64,000 bases of DNA from Mycobacterium sp. AZCC_0083 (GCF_014202335.1 NZ_JACHGP010000010.1:1-64000), one strand, 5' to 3'. Numbered from the stretch's first letter, positions 34,636 to 42,862 are shown. The notes: generated from the sequence alone by a model not told the origin. Numbers and translations: made by a program.

Positions 34636-35154
34636 ATGGGAGCGCAGCGTGCACAGGCGAAGAAGCAAGCCGCAGAACTCCCTGACGGCTTTGGTATCGC
34701 GGTCGTCCGCGAGGACGGAAAGTGGCGTTGCACGGCGATGCGCCGGGCCGCGTTGATCAGCCTCAGTGCAGCTGAAACCGAGCTGCGAGAATTGCGCAGC
34801 GCCGGCGCCGTTTTTGGGTTGCTCGACGTCGACGATGAGTTCTTCGTGATCGTGCGGCCCGCTCCTGCAGGCACGCGGTTGTTTCTGTCGGATGCGACGG
34901 CAGCGCTGGAGTACGACATCGCCGCCGAAGTGCTCGAGAAGCTGGACGCCGACATCGACCTGGCCGACCTCGACGACGAGGACCCGTTCGAGGAGGGTGA
35001 CCTCGGCGTGCTCGCCGACGTCGGCCTCAACGAGGGCGTGCTGAGCATCATCCTCTCCGACGACGACTATGCCGACGAGCAGCTGGCCCGCATCGCACAG
35101 GAGATGGGCTTCGGCGACGAGATGTCCGCCGTGGTCGACAAACTCGATCGGTGA
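34636..35154 (+). CDS. tRNA adenosine deaminase-associated protein (172 aa)
   Basis: ATG 34636 (MGAQRAQAKK) is preferred to the upstream ATG at 34552, which lies in the promoter region. The beta-rich half has DGFGIAVVREDGKWRCTAM and AVFGLLDVDDEFFVIVRPAP; the rest is strongly acidic (DIDLADLDDEDPFEEGD). Actinobacteria regularly encode this protein directly upstream of tadA, as here, with start/stop overlap (GTGA). It probably assists or partners TadA, but the biochemical role is unknown. Confidence 0.85.
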   Translation: MGAQRAQAKKQAAELPDGFGIAVVREDGKWRCTAMRRAALISLSAAETELRELRSAGAVFGLLDVDDEFFVIVRPAPAGTRLFLSDATAALEYDIAAEVLEKLDADIDLADLDDEDPFEEGDLGVLADVGLNEGVLSIILSDDDYADEQLARIAQEMGFGDEMSAVVDKLDR

Positions 35155-35621
35155 GATCGGACACTCCCACAGACGAGGCGCTGATCCGCCTCGCCCTGGA
35201 TGCAGCGGGTTCCGCCAGTCCCCGCGACGTGCCGATCGGTGCGGTGGTGTTCGCTGCGGACGGCACCGAGCTGGCACGTGCGGTCAATGCCCGTGAAGAA
35301 CTTGGCGATCCGACTGCGCACGCCGAGATCCTCGCGATGCGTAAGGCCGCGCGGGTTCTTGGTGACGGTTGGCGCTTGGAGGGTGCGACGCTGGCCGTGA
35401 CCGTCGAGCCGTGCACGATGTGCGCGGGAGCGTTGGTGATGGCGCGGGTGGCGCGGGTGATCTTCGGCGCGTGGGAGCCCAAGACCGGCGCGGTCGGCTC
35501 GCTGTGGGACGTGGTGCGCGACCGGCGGCTCACCCACCGGCCCGAGGTGCGGGGCGGGGTGCTGGCCGACGAGTGCGCGGCGCCGCTGGAGGCGTTCTTC
35601 GCCAAGCAGCGATTGGATTAG
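35151..35621 (+). CDS. tadA: tRNA(Arg) adenosine-34 deaminase (156 aa)
   Basis: The zinc deaminase motifs are complete: AHAEILAM supplies His and the catalytic Glu, and VEPCTMCAGALV the two Cys. The C-terminal helix carries the tRNA-binding residues. TadA converts A34 to inosine in tRNA-Arg(ACG), the same tRNA whose 3' half serves as attachment site at 9065 and 13195. It is coupled to the upstream associated protein by a GTGA overlap, and tRNA-Ser follows after 29 bp. Confidence 0.95.
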   Translation: MRSDTPTDEALIRLALDAAGSASPRDVPIGAVVFAADGTELARAVNAREELGDPTAHAEILAMRKAARVLGDGWRLEGATLAVTVEPCTMCAGALVMARVARVIFGAWEPKTGAVGSLWDVVRDRRLTHRPEVRGGVLADECAAPLEAFFAKQRLD

Positions 35622-35650
35622 CGGGGCCGTCGACCGGTAAGGTGCCACAC

Positions 35651-35741
35651 GGTGGCGTGTCCGAGCGGCCTAAGGAGCACGCCTCGAAAGCGTGTGACGG
35701 GTAACCCCCGTCCGAGGGTTCAAATCCCTCCGCCACCGCCA
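35651..35741 (+). tRNA. tRNA-Ser(CGA)
   Basis: The acceptor stem GGTGGCG pairs with CGCCACC, followed by discriminator G and an encoded CCA (35739-35741). The anticodon loop CTCGAAA carries CGA at 35685-35687, and a long variable arm precedes the T-arm GGGTTCAAATCCC, as expected for serine tRNA. It decodes UCG. It is bordered by a terminator and an integrase remnant. Confidence 0.95.
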
Positions 35742-36124
35742 TAACCGCCCTCCTGTTCGTTCAGGTAAGGGCGGTTTTGCGTTCTACGGAGCGATGGATA
35801 TCCTCCGCGTGCGCACACTTTGCACGCTTTCGAATCCGACGCCGTCGCAACGCCGTCGAGATCGGTGTCGAACAGATCGGCGTAGACCCGCAAGGTGACG
35901 CTCGGATCGGCGTGGCCCAGCACGCTCGCCAGCGCCAGCACGTTTACCCCGGAGCTGATCGCGATCGACGCGCAGGTATGCCTCAGATCATGTGGGCTGA
36001 TCTCCTGCACCTTGGCCCGCTTCACCGCTCCCGCGAACCAGCCTCCCATCGACTTCGGCCGGGGCTGGTAGTGCTCGCCGTCGCCGAACACCAGTTGATC
36101 CATCCTGCGAACCTGGCACTGCAC
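35720..36124 (-). pseudogene. C-terminal remnant of a tyrosine recombinase/integrase
   Basis: The minus-strand frame contains SPHDLRHTCASIAISSGVNV, then VLGHADPSVTLRVYADLF. These are the HxLRHT box, the GH box and the catalytic Tyr of a tyrosine recombinase. The N-terminal and central parts, including the first catalytic Arg box, are missing, so it is inactive. The C-terminus reads into the 3' end of tRNA-Ser(CGA), as expected for an integrase next to its attachment site. It marks an element that once used this tRNA and was mostly lost. Confidence 0.85.
35743..35779 (+). terminator. Terminator after tRNA-Ser
   Basis: AACCGCCCT (35743-35751) pairs perfectly with AGGGCGGTT (35768-35776), followed by a short T run (TTTTG, counting the stem end). 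It directly follows the CCA end of tRNA-Ser and so terminates its transcript. Confidence 0.8.
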
Positions 36125-36250
36125 CGAGAGTTCATCGAGGACAAACTGAGGTTCTCTGACTTGGAATCGGGAACCCTCGGCATTGCCAAATCAGCAAGAC
36201 AGTTTGCCGCCCGGGCGATTGCGAAATCCCCGTGCTTGAATCCGGTGTAT

Positions 36251-36272
36251 TTTTTCGTGGCTCCGCGAAAAA
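36251..36272 (-). terminator. Possible hairpin terminator of the small membrane protein gene
   Basis: TTTTTCG (36251-36257) and CGAAAAA (36266-36272) form a perfect short inverted repeat with an 8-bp loop, 32 bp past the stop of the minus-strand 48-aa gene. Its A/T-rich stem and T-rich flank could act as a bidirectional terminator, though the stem is weak. Confidence 0.4.
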
Positions 36273-36304
36273 TGCTTCGCCCCATCACCGTCCTGCGAGA
36301 CGGC

Positions 36305-36451
36305 TCATAGTCGACTTCGAAACCACCCGATTGCTTTCTCCGCGACGAGGCATAAGACGAACAGCCCGACGAGTACCGCCGCGCCTATCAGGAGCGCCGT
36401 CGGGGAAACGTCGAGATACCGGTCGTCCGCCGCAACATAGATTCCCAACAC
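36305..36451 (-). CDS. Small single-pass membrane protein (48 aa)
   Basis: A GTG at 36451 is preceded on the minus strand by AGGGAG with a 6-nt spacer. The 48-codon frame has a short N-terminal segment (VLGIYVAADDRYLDV), a membrane helix of about 20 residues (LLIGAAVLVGLFVLCLVAE), and a basic tail (WFRSRL). The combination of ribosome binding site, helix and positive-inside tail makes a real gene likely. No known family; candidate small accessory or regulatory membrane protein. Confidence 0.55.
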   Translation of the reverse strand: MLGIYVAADDRYLDVSPTALLIGAAVLVGLFVLCLVAEKAIGWFRSRL

Positions 36452-36606
36452 AAAGCACTCCCTGACCTGCTGACTCCGACGTTACGCCGATCCAGGCCGC
36501 GCTGGGAGGTGACTCCTGACCGTGCCCATGGACGGCCTTGCGTTCCAAGAATCCTCCAAGAGGTCCGTCGCAGTCTGACTGCGACGCACTCCGGAAGGAA
36601 CGAACC

Positions 36607-36963
36607 ATGAACCGAATCTCGCGGCTGGCAACGGCGGTGTTGGTCGCTGGCGGTCTGGGTACGGCCGGTCTGTGGCTCGCCGCAGGAACTGCCCAGGCGT
36701 ATACCTACGGCCCGTTCCAATGGTGCCCAGGCCAGGACTTGCCGAATGACCCCCCGCGGCAGGAGGGCTCCTTGGATTGGGACATGAACATCTGCCACAC
36801 CTACTGGTTCGACTGGGACGTGCGGACTCACGCACCTGCGACGTACTGGGAGGGCGAGAACCTGTTTCCCACTCCGATTCCACCACCGCCGCCGCAGCCC
36901 CTGCCTCCGGACTGCCCGCCGTGGTCTCCGTTCTTCGCTCCCTCGCGATGCGGCGGCCTGTAG
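36607..36963 (+). CDS. Small secreted Pro-rich mycobacterial protein (118 aa)
   Basis: ATG 36607, after GGAAGGAACGAACC, starts a clear signal peptide (MNRISRLATAVLVAGGLGTAG...GTAQA, cleavage near residue 31). The mature part begins YTYGPFQWCPGQDLP and ends in a Pro-rich, Cys-containing tail. Four Cys probably make two disulfides. The GPFQWCPG start is common to a group of small exported mycobacterial proteins of unknown function. Confidence 0.75.
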   Translation: MNRISRLATAVLVAGGLGTAGLWLAAGTAQAYTYGPFQWCPGQDLPNDPPRQEGSLDWDMNICHTYWFDWDVRTHAPATYWEGENLFPTPIPPPPPQPLPPDCPPWSPFFAPSRCGGL

Positions 36964-36975
36964 CCAATTCGCCCG

Positions 36976-37881
36976 CTAGGCGGTGTGTGCCGCTTGGCCC
37001 TTGACGAAGGTGGCCAGACGTTCGATGGCAGCAGCGGATTCGGGCAGCCCGGCAGAGACGAACACCGGCCAGACGTGGATTCCGTGCCGCCACGACTCGA
37101 AGGCCACCTCGACACCTGCGGCGGTGGCAGCATCCCGGAGGCGGACCGCGTCGTCGTAGAGGATCTCGTTCTCGCCGACCTGGATGAGCATCGGAGGGAA
37201 GCCGCGTAGGTCGGCGAAGATCGCGGAGCACCGGGGGTCGCGAGGGTCGGCACCGGCAAGGTAGTCGACGATCGTGGATTCCAGCATTCGACGAGTCACC
37301 AAGGGGTCCAGGTGTTTGCGCTCCTCGATGGAGGCGCCGCTGAGCGTCAGGTCGGCCAACGGCGAGATCGCGGCGACACGCGCGGGAAGTGCCAGGCCGT
37401 GATCCCGGGCCGCGGCGACGACGGCGACCGCGAGATTGCCGCCCGCCGAATCACCGAGCACGACCAGCGTTCTCGGGTCCACGCCGCCATCGGTGACGAG
37501 CCACCGATAGGCACGAAGGCAATCGTCGAATGCGCCGGGGAACGGAGTTCCCGGAGCGAGCCGGTAGTCCACCACGTGTACTCGCGCATTGGCGGCCAGT
37601 GCCACCGCGGCGGCGAGTGGAAGATAACGCTGCGGGGGAGAACCGCTGACGTAGCCGCCGCCGTGGAAGTAGAGCACGGTGCGATCGGGGTCGCCGGCCC
37701 GCGGGTGCAGCGTGATGGCGGGGACACCGCCCAAGTCACCGATGCTGCGCGTCACGCCTTCCAGCTCAGACGAGCCATCGTCGAACCCCGTGCCTTCGGA
37801 GTCGCCGACAGTCGGCGCGCGAAGGTACTCGACGAACGCCTCGAGCAGCTGTGATGGATTGTCGTCGGCATTGGTGGGCAT
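36976..37881 (-). CDS. Alpha/beta hydrolase of the hormone-sensitive lipase group (301 aa)
   Basis: ATG 37881 (MPTNADDNPS) is chosen since the longer frame to 38193 overlaps the NTF2-like gene. The HSL signature is present: LYFHGGGYVSGSP forms the oxyanion hole, LGDSAGGNLAVAV the nucleophile Ser, and WRHGIHVWP the catalytic His. Mycobacterial LipH/LipI-type esterases belong here. It lies 4 bp after the NTF2-like gene on the same strand, as an operon that diverges from a MarR gene. Confidence 0.9.
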   Translation of the reverse strand: MPTNADDNPSQLLEAFVEYLRAPTVGDSEGTGFDDGSSELEGVTRSIGDLGGVPAITLHPRAGDPDRTVLYFHGGGYVSGSPPQRYLPLAAAVALAANARVHVVDYRLAPGTPFPGAFDDCLRAYRWLVTDGGVDPRTLVVLGDSAGGNLAVAVVAAARDHGLALPARVAAISPLADLTLSGASIEERKHLDPLVTRRMLESTIVDYLAGADPRDPRCSAIFADLRGFPPMLIQVGENEILYDDAVRLRDAATAAGVEVAFESWRHGIHVWPVFVSAGLPESAAAIERLATFVKGQAAHTA

Positions 37882-37885
37882 TGGG

Positions 37886-38254
37886 TTACTTGCCAGGTTG
37901 AGTGGTGATGACCGTATAGAGCTCGGAGATGAGGTCGTCGCGCACCACTGCGACGTCGAATCCGGCGGCCACGGAGTCGCCGCCCTCGGGGCCGACCTCC
38001 CAGGCAAGATACCCCAAGCCACGGGTTTGGTAGACCGGGCTGGCCTTGGTGAAGACCAGCCCCTCCAGCTGCGACTGCAACGCAATCGCCTTGGCCTCCA
38101 ACGCCTCGTGGCCGACGACGATCCCTTCGTCGTCCGACCAGCGAACGTCGGGAGCATAGATGCGCTCGATTGCCGCTGACCTGCTTTGGGCATCGCGTTC
38201 GTTGAACACCTCGAGCAGGTTCGCTTCCATCAGCTCGACGACGGTCTCAGTCAT
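37886..38254 (-). CDS. SnoaL/NTF2-like protein (122 aa)
   Basis: ATG 38254 follows GGAGGATCC, a good ribosome binding site on the minus strand; the ATG at 38311 is upstream of that site. The protein has a helix (VVELMEANLLEVFNERD), the strand segment IYAPDVRWSDDEGIVVGHEAL, and the beta sheet ending WEVGPEGGDSVAAGFDVAVV, typical of SnoaL-like enzymes and binding proteins. It heads a two-gene operon with the esterase and is divergent from the MarR gene. Confidence 0.8.
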   Translation of the reverse strand: MTETVVELMEANLLEVFNERDAQSRSAAIERIYAPDVRWSDDEGIVVGHEALEAKAIALQSQLEGLVFTKASPVYQTRGLGYLAWEVGPEGGDSVAAGFDVAVVRDDLISELYTVITTQPGK

Positions 38255-38293
38255 GGTGGATCCTCCAGGTTCGACGCTCTCAGGCTGCATGAT

Positions 38294-38307
38294 GCGTGAT
38301 AGATCAT
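38294..38307. promoter_or_regulatory. Operator-like motif upstream of the SnoaL-esterase operon
   Basis: GCGTGATAGATCAT contains the palindrome TGAT-N2-ATCA. Nearly the same 14-mer recurs at 38927-38940, upstream of the other SnoaL-like gene, with one base different. Shared placement ahead of both operons around the MarR gene suggests a common operator. Confidence 0.5.
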
Positions 38308-38343
38308 TCAAACATCGCGGCGTACGACTTTTAATCCCGTGAT

Positions 38344-38368
38344 CGCGATATCCTCAGCGGATACCGCG
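38344..38368. promoter_or_regulatory. Inverted repeat immediately upstream of marR
   Basis: CGCGATATCC (38344-38353) and GGATACCGCG (38359-38368) form a 10+10 inverted repeat with one mismatch and a 5-bp spacer, 7 bp before the MarR start codon. Likely an autoregulatory operator. Confidence 0.55.
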
Positions 38369-38375
38369 AGAAGGA

Positions 38376-38888
38376 ATGAAAGTGTCACGTAGCCCGCGCA
38401 GGAAGTCCGCTCAAGAACCTTGGCTATCAACACCCGAGCTGCGAGCCTGGCGCGCGTTCATGGCCGTGCAGATGCGGATGAACTACGAGATGAATCGGCA
38501 GCTGCAAAGTGACAGCGATCTGTCACTTGCCGACTACCACGTCTTGAATGCGTTGACCGACGCACCTGACGGGCGCCTGCAGGTCTCGGACCTGGCCGCG
38601 CTGATCGGCTGGGAACGCAGTCGCGCATCGCACCAGCTGCGACGGCTATGCGAGCGCGGGCTTGCCGAGCGGATTCCATCGCAGGACGACGGCAGGGCGA
38701 CCGACGCGACGTTGACGAAGGCCGGTCGCGACGCGATCGATGCAGCAGCCCCCGATCACGTGGCCCTGGTCAGGCGAATGTTCTTCGACCCGCTGCCCGA
38801 CGACCTCCTCGCACCCCTCACCGCGGCGTTGGAACACGTCAGAGTCAACATCAACTTCAACAGCTCCCTGCCGCCAGCTCCCTGGTAA
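38376..38888 (+). CDS. MarR family regulator (170 aa)
   Basis: The winged-helix core has LADYHVLNALTDAPDGRLQVSDLAALIGWERSRASHQLRRLCERGL, followed by the wing SQDDGRATDATLTKAG. This is the MarR DNA-binding layout, with long dimerisation helices at both ends. Similar mycobacterial and Streptomyces proteins regulate nearby oxidoreductase genes. It lies between two operons that each contain a SnoaL-like gene, and inverted repeats occur upstream of it. Confidence 0.9.
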   Translation: MKVSRSPRRKSAQEPWLSTPELRAWRAFMAVQMRMNYEMNRQLQSDSDLSLADYHVLNALTDAPDGRLQVSDLAALIGWERSRASHQLRRLCERGLAERIPSQDDGRATDATLTKAGRDAIDAAAPDHVALVRRMFFDPLPDDLLAPLTAALEHVRVNINFNSSLPPAPW

Positions 38889-38926
38889 GCCCAAGCGGCA
38901 GGTGCTGGCATCCACGCTTGTCATAA

Positions 38927-38940
38927 GCGTGATAAATCAT
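38927..38940. promoter_or_regulatory. Second copy of the TGAT-N2-ATCA operator-like motif
   Basis: GCGTGATAAATCAT matches the motif at 38294-38307 in 13 of 14 bases and lies 42 bp before the start of the right-hand SnoaL-like gene. See the feature at 38294. Confidence 0.5.
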
Positions 38941-38982
38941 CTAATATGGACGCACTCAACCCAAGGCGATGGAAGGACTCCC

Positions 38983-39351
38983 ATGGGTGCCACAACGCGT
39001 CCGCTCGCACGCAACGTCTTCGCTTTGACCGACGCCATGGACGTCGAGAACTTGGTCTCGCTGTTCGCCACGGACGGGCGAGTCGTCTTCGGCAACGGCC
39101 AGCCGATGGTCGGCGCCGACGAAATCCGCAAGGGCACATACGCTTTCTACGACACGATCGCGAGCCTGCATCACGACATCGTGAAGGAATGGAACGTCGA
39201 CGACGACACCATCATCGAGCTGAAGGTCACCTACGGCCGCAAGGATGGCCTGCAGGTCACCGTCCCGTGCACCACGATCTTCCATACCGACTCGGCAGGC
39301 AAGATCGACGACTACCGCGTCTACTTCGACGTCACGCCCATCTATGCCTGA
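38983..39351 (+). CDS. SnoaL/NTF2-like protein (122 aa)
   Basis: ATG 38983 follows GGAAGGA. The protein has FALTDAMDVENLVSLFATDGRVVFGNGQPMVGADEI and DYRVYFDVTPIYA, typical of SnoaL-like small enzymes. Many with a WNVDDDTIIELKVTY segment occur in steroid or aromatic degradation. It overlaps the aldo/keto reductase start by 8 bp, indicating translational coupling. A regulator-type motif lies just upstream. Confidence 0.8.
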   Translation: MGATTRPLARNVFALTDAMDVENLVSLFATDGRVVFGNGQPMVGADEIRKGTYAFYDTIASLHHDIVKEWNVDDDTIIELKVTYGRKDGLQVTVPCTTIFHTDSAGKIDDYRVYFDVTPIYA

Positions 39352-40234
39352 CCCTGCCGCACGGGCGGGTTCCCGCTATCGCCTTGCCGACAAGTCGGTT
39401 TGGCGCATCGGATACGGAGCGATGCAGCTCGCAGGAGACGGCGTCTTCGGCCCACCACGCGACCGTGATGAAGCCATCGCGGTGCTACGGGCCGCCGTGG
39501 ACGCCGGGATCGATCACATCGACACCGCGCAGTACTACGGGCCAGGGGTGGTCAACGAACTGATCAGAGACGCGCTGCACCCCTACCCCGATGGCTTGGC
39601 GTTGATCAGCAAGGTGGCAGCCCGCCGCGACGACTCCGGAGCCGCGCTGCCCTATGACGACCCCGATCAGCTCCGCGCGGGCATCGAAGACAACCTCGTG
39701 ACGTTGGGCATTGAGCAACTCACTGCCGTCAATCTTCGGGTGATGGACAAGGCGGTACCCGACGCCCGGTTCGTCGATCAACTCGGCGCGCTGATCACCG
39801 CCCGAGACGAGGGCCTCATTGGCGGCATCGGGATCAGCAACGTCAGCCTCGACCATCTGATGCGCGCCATGGAGGTCTCCGAAATCGTCTGCGTGCAAAA
39901 CTACTTCAACCTCGCGGCACGCGACAGCAGACCCATCTTGGACGAGTGCAACGCACGGGGCATCGCCTTCGTGCCCTTCTGCCCCTTGGGCTTTCCGCGG
40001 GCGCAGCGCGAATCGATCACGACCAACCAGCTCGTCAACGACGTCGCCGCCGCGCACGATGCGACCGCTGTCCAAGTGGCCCTCGCGTGGTTGTTGGCCA
40101 TCGCGCCGAACGTCCTGCTGATCGCGGGCACGCGCACGCGTACTCACCTCGCCGAGAACATCGCCGCGGGTGACTTGTCGTTGAGTGATCGCGACATCGC
40201 CCTGCTCGACCAGGAATTCACGACTGGGGACTGA
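39344..40234 (+). CDS. Aldo/keto reductase (296 aa)
   Basis: The N-terminus has RIGYGAMQLAGDGVFGPP, and the catalytic DHIDTAQYYGPG supplies Asp and Tyr; ALISKVAAR supplies Lys. The usual His of the fourth position (LYxxHW) reads VNLRVMD, as in the YdbC-like branch. The C-terminal part has LLIAGTRTRTHLAENI for the NADPH phosphate. It is coupled to both neighbours: an 8-bp overlap with the SnoaL gene and 2 bp to the alcohol dehydrogenase gene. Confidence 0.9.
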   Translation: MPDPAARAGSRYRLADKSVWRIGYGAMQLAGDGVFGPPRDRDEAIAVLRAAVDAGIDHIDTAQYYGPGVVNELIRDALHPYPDGLALISKVAARRDDSGAALPYDDPDQLRAGIEDNLVTLGIEQLTAVNLRVMDKAVPDARFVDQLGALITARDEGLIGGIGISNVSLDHLMRAMEVSEIVCVQNYFNLAARDSRPILDECNARGIAFVPFCPLGFPRAQRESITTNQLVNDVAAAHDATAVQVALAWLLAIAPNVLLIAGTRTRTHLAENIAAGDLSLSDRDIALLDQEFTTGD

Positions 40235-40236
40235 CG

Positions 40237-41226
40237 ATGACGATGCCGGCAGTGGTGCTCATCGACGAAGGGCGAATCGCGCTCCAGTACCGGCCGCGCC
40301 CGACGCTGCGGGCCGATCAAGTCCTGATCGAAGTGGATATGTGCGGTATTTGCGGCAGCGATCTGCACGCATCCCAGTTGCCGCAGGTGTACCGGGGTGA
40401 CTGCATCCTCGGCCATGAGTCCACCGGCCGGGTCGCAGCAGTCGGTGACGAGGTTGAAGACTGGGCGGTCGATCAGCGGGTCGCGGTCAACCCGAACGGC
40501 AACGTAGACGGGACGTGCGAGTACTGCCGATCGGGGCGACCGAACTTCTGTCGGCAAGCCACTTTGGAGACGGCACTGGGCCTGCAGGCAGACGGCGCGC
40601 TGGCGCCGCTGATGGCCGCCTTCCCCGGCCACCTGCGCCGAATCCCCGACGAGATGGGAACACTCGAGGCCGCCTGGGTCGAGCCGACGGCCACCGCGTT
40701 GCGGGCGGTCGACCTCGCAGGCGAGCTCGCAGGGCGGACGGTGTTGGTGACCGGTGGAGGTCCGATCGGGCAGCTCGCGTGCAGGCTCGCCCACCTCGGA
40801 TCGCCCGATCAGATCCTGCTCATGGAGCCAGCCCCGCAGCGGGTCCAGTTCGCGACGGCGTCCCATGCCGTGCCGATCGCGGCAGACGCAGCCGAGGCCG
40901 TCGACGTGGTGTTCGAGTGCTCTGGCAGTGCCGCTGCAACATCGTCCGCGCTGAAACTGCTTGCTCCCGGCGGCATCCTGGTCGTCGTCGGAGCGGGGCC
41001 CGACCCCGGTCTTGATTCGGCGACGATCCTGCTCAAGGAGGTCACGGTGCGCGGGTCCTACATCTACAACGACGAATTCGACCGCGCGATCGACCTTTTG
41101 GCCACCCGGCAGATCGCGGTCGCCGACCTCACCACGGTGGTCAGCCCACTGGCCGATGCGCTGGACGCCTTCGACGCGCTGCGCGCCGGCGACATCATGA
41201 AGGCGTTCATTGCGCCGGGTTCGTAA
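40237..41226 (+). CDS. Zinc-dependent medium-chain alcohol dehydrogenase (329 aa)
   Basis: MCGICGSDLHASQLP and CILGHESTGRV give the catalytic zinc ligands, and a structural zinc lobe follows (GTCEYCRSGRPNFC). The lobe shows three Cys instead of the usual four; an Asp stands in the first position. The NAD-binding fold has TVLVTGGGPIGQLACRLA. It resembles threonine/sorbitol dehydrogenase-like MDRs. It is the last gene of the MarR-adjacent operon. Confidence 0.9.
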   Translation: MTMPAVVLIDEGRIALQYRPRPTLRADQVLIEVDMCGICGSDLHASQLPQVYRGDCILGHESTGRVAAVGDEVEDWAVDQRVAVNPNGNVDGTCEYCRSGRPNFCRQATLETALGLQADGALAPLMAAFPGHLRRIPDEMGTLEAAWVEPTATALRAVDLAGELAGRTVLVTGGGPIGQLACRLAHLGSPDQILLMEPAPQRVQFATASHAVPIAADAAEAVDVVFECSGSAAATSSALKLLAPGGILVVVGAGPDPGLDSATILLKEVTVRGSYIYNDEFDRAIDLLATRQIAVADLTTVVSPLADALDAFDALRAGDIMKAFIAPGS

Positions 41227-41429
41227 CCGCGGAGTTCGATGAGCTCTTTGGCCCCTGTTGCCTGGCTTCAGGCGGGAGTGGTGTGCGCGTTCCCGTGCCG
41301 TCACGTTGCTGATGGGCACCGGCGTTGCGATCGTGCCGATAACTTGGCGGATCCTGCATCTCAAGACGTACCGGTCGTTGGCCAACCTCTCCTTCAAATG
41401 AGGGCTGGCCGCCTGCGTATTCTGCAATC

Positions 41430-42077
41430 GTGCGCCTCGGCCCGGACGAACGTGAGCGGGTGTTTCTGGCGGTGGCTGACGAGCGGAGGTCGATCGCGGC
41501 ATTGGTCGATGGCCTTGACCCCCAACAGTTGGCCACGGCGAGTTTGTGCGTCGGGTGGGACGTCAAAACTGTTGCTGCGCACCTGATCAGTGATTTCACC
41601 GACGGCTTCTGGGGGTTCCTGGCCAGCGGCGTTCGTCACGGCAGCATCGATCGTGGGATCGACGCTCTGGCCCGTCGTCGGGCATGTGCTTCAGCCACCG
41701 AGATTGCCGAAACCCTCCGTCGGGAAGCCGGTCACCGGCTCAGTCCGCCAGTGACCGGACCGTTGTCGGGTCTCACTGACGTGTTGGTGCACGGTGCCGA
41801 CATGCGGATACCTCTGGGGATTTCGCATCGACCAGATCCTCAGCGGGTGGCCCGCGTGATCGACTTCCTGACGGGCCCGACACAGCTCGGTTTCTTCCCG
41901 CGACGTCGTCTCCGCGGTATCGCGCTTCACGATGAGGACACCGGGCAAACCTGGGGCGACGGCAAATTGATTCGCGGATCGGGTACAGCGGTGATGTTGG
42001 CGGTATGCGGGCGAAACGTGGCATTCGAAAGTCTGACCGGCCCGGGGGTGGCCGTTCTGCGGTCACGGCTGACATGA
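41430..42077 (+). CDS. Maleylpyruvate isomerase-like mycothiol-dependent protein (215 aa)
   Basis: The GTG at 41430 starts MRLGPDERER. The DinB-like four-helix bundle has SIAALVDGLDPQQLATASLCVGWDVKTVAAHLI, with the metal-binding W-x-x-x-x-x-x-x-H. LSGLTDVLVHGADMRIPL gives the later His. Members of this actinobacterial family use mycothiol or bind metal; the physiological reaction is unknown. No clear operon partner, about 200 bp from the dehydrogenase. Confidence 0.8.
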   Translation: MRLGPDERERVFLAVADERRSIAALVDGLDPQQLATASLCVGWDVKTVAAHLISDFTDGFWGFLASGVRHGSIDRGIDALARRRACASATEIAETLRREAGHRLSPPVTGPLSGLTDVLVHGADMRIPLGISHRPDPQRVARVIDFLTGPTQLGFFPRRRLRGIALHDEDTGQTWGDGKLIRGSGTAVMLAVCGRNVAFESLTGPGVAVLRSRLT

Positions 42078-42142
42078 TCAGGTTGGATTCAAGCGTGCGT
42101 GTCTGACGGACCGACCCACCCGCAGGGTGGAAAATCCGGAGC

Positions 42143-42862
42143 ATGCTGGCCGTCGAACTGCTGAGCCGCGTAGGCCTGGCCACGGTGCTAGGCCTTGCGA
42201 TCGGGTTCGAGCGCCAATGGCGGTCCAGGATGGCGGGCTTGCAGACCATGGCTCTGGTCAGCATGGGCTCGGCGCTGTTCCTCATCCTGAGCGCCTACAG
42301 CTTCGACCAGTCGGGTGACCGGCTTCGAGTCGCAGCCCAGATCGTGTCCGGCATAGGCTTTCTCGGGGCCGGCGTGATCATGAAGCAGGGCATGTCGGTG
42401 ACGGGCCTGAACACCGCCGCAACCCTGTGGGCGACCGCGGCCGTTGGCGCGCTGGCCGGGGCGTGGATGTGGCGCGAGGCGACCGCGGGCGCGGCCATCA
42501 TCCTGGCCGCGAACTGGTTCCTGCAGCCGCTGGCGAGCCGAATGGACCGGGTACACAAGGAGAGCGGCCGCGACGCGACTCCTGCCGACTACGTGCTCGA
42601 GGTGGTGTGCGGCCGGCAGGTGGAGGCCGAGATCAAGGCGCTGGTCGCGCAGGCGATGCCGCGGCCCGCTTTCCAGCTGCGCGCGGTGCGGACGCGGCCT
42701 GCCCACGCTGCCGAGCAAGTGGAGCTCCAGGCAGAGTTCGAGACCGCCGCCCGCGACGACCAGGTCGTCGAGGATGCCGTCCTCACGCTGAGCCAACAAC
42801 CCGGCGTCACGTCGGTGCGCTGGAGCATCGCCCACGAACAGGCAGCGGACTGGTCGCGATAG
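42143..42862 (+). CDS. MgtC/SapB family membrane protein (239 aa)
   Basis: Several hydrophobic helices in the first 130 residues carry the MgtC signature (LGLAIGFERQWRSRMAGLQTMALVSMGSALFL; GIGFLGAGVIMKQG; GLNTAATLWATAAVGALAG). The soluble C-terminal domain (about 90 aa) resembles an ACT-like fold. Pathogen MgtC supports growth in low magnesium and in macrophages and inhibits ATP synthase, but environmental homologues are less clear. It is 17 bp upstream of the DUF1622 gene. Confidence 0.9.
   Translation: MLAVELLSRVGLATVLGLAIGFERQWRSRMAGLQTMALVSMGSALFLILSAYSFDQSGDRLRVAAQIVSGIGFLGAGVIMKQGMSVTGLNTAATLWATAAVGALAGAWMWREATAGAAIILAANWFLQPLASRMDRVHKESGRDATPADYVLEVVCGRQVEAEIKALVAQAMPRPAFQLRAVRTRPAHAAEQVELQAEFETAARDDQVVEDAVLTLSQQPGVTSVRWSIAHEQAADWSR

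Noticed and set aside
33586..35277. Fusion protein of 563 aa containing prephenate dehydrogenase
   Set aside because: The N-terminal 245 residues are antisense to the tadA-associated and tadA genes; the real enzyme starts at GTG 34542.
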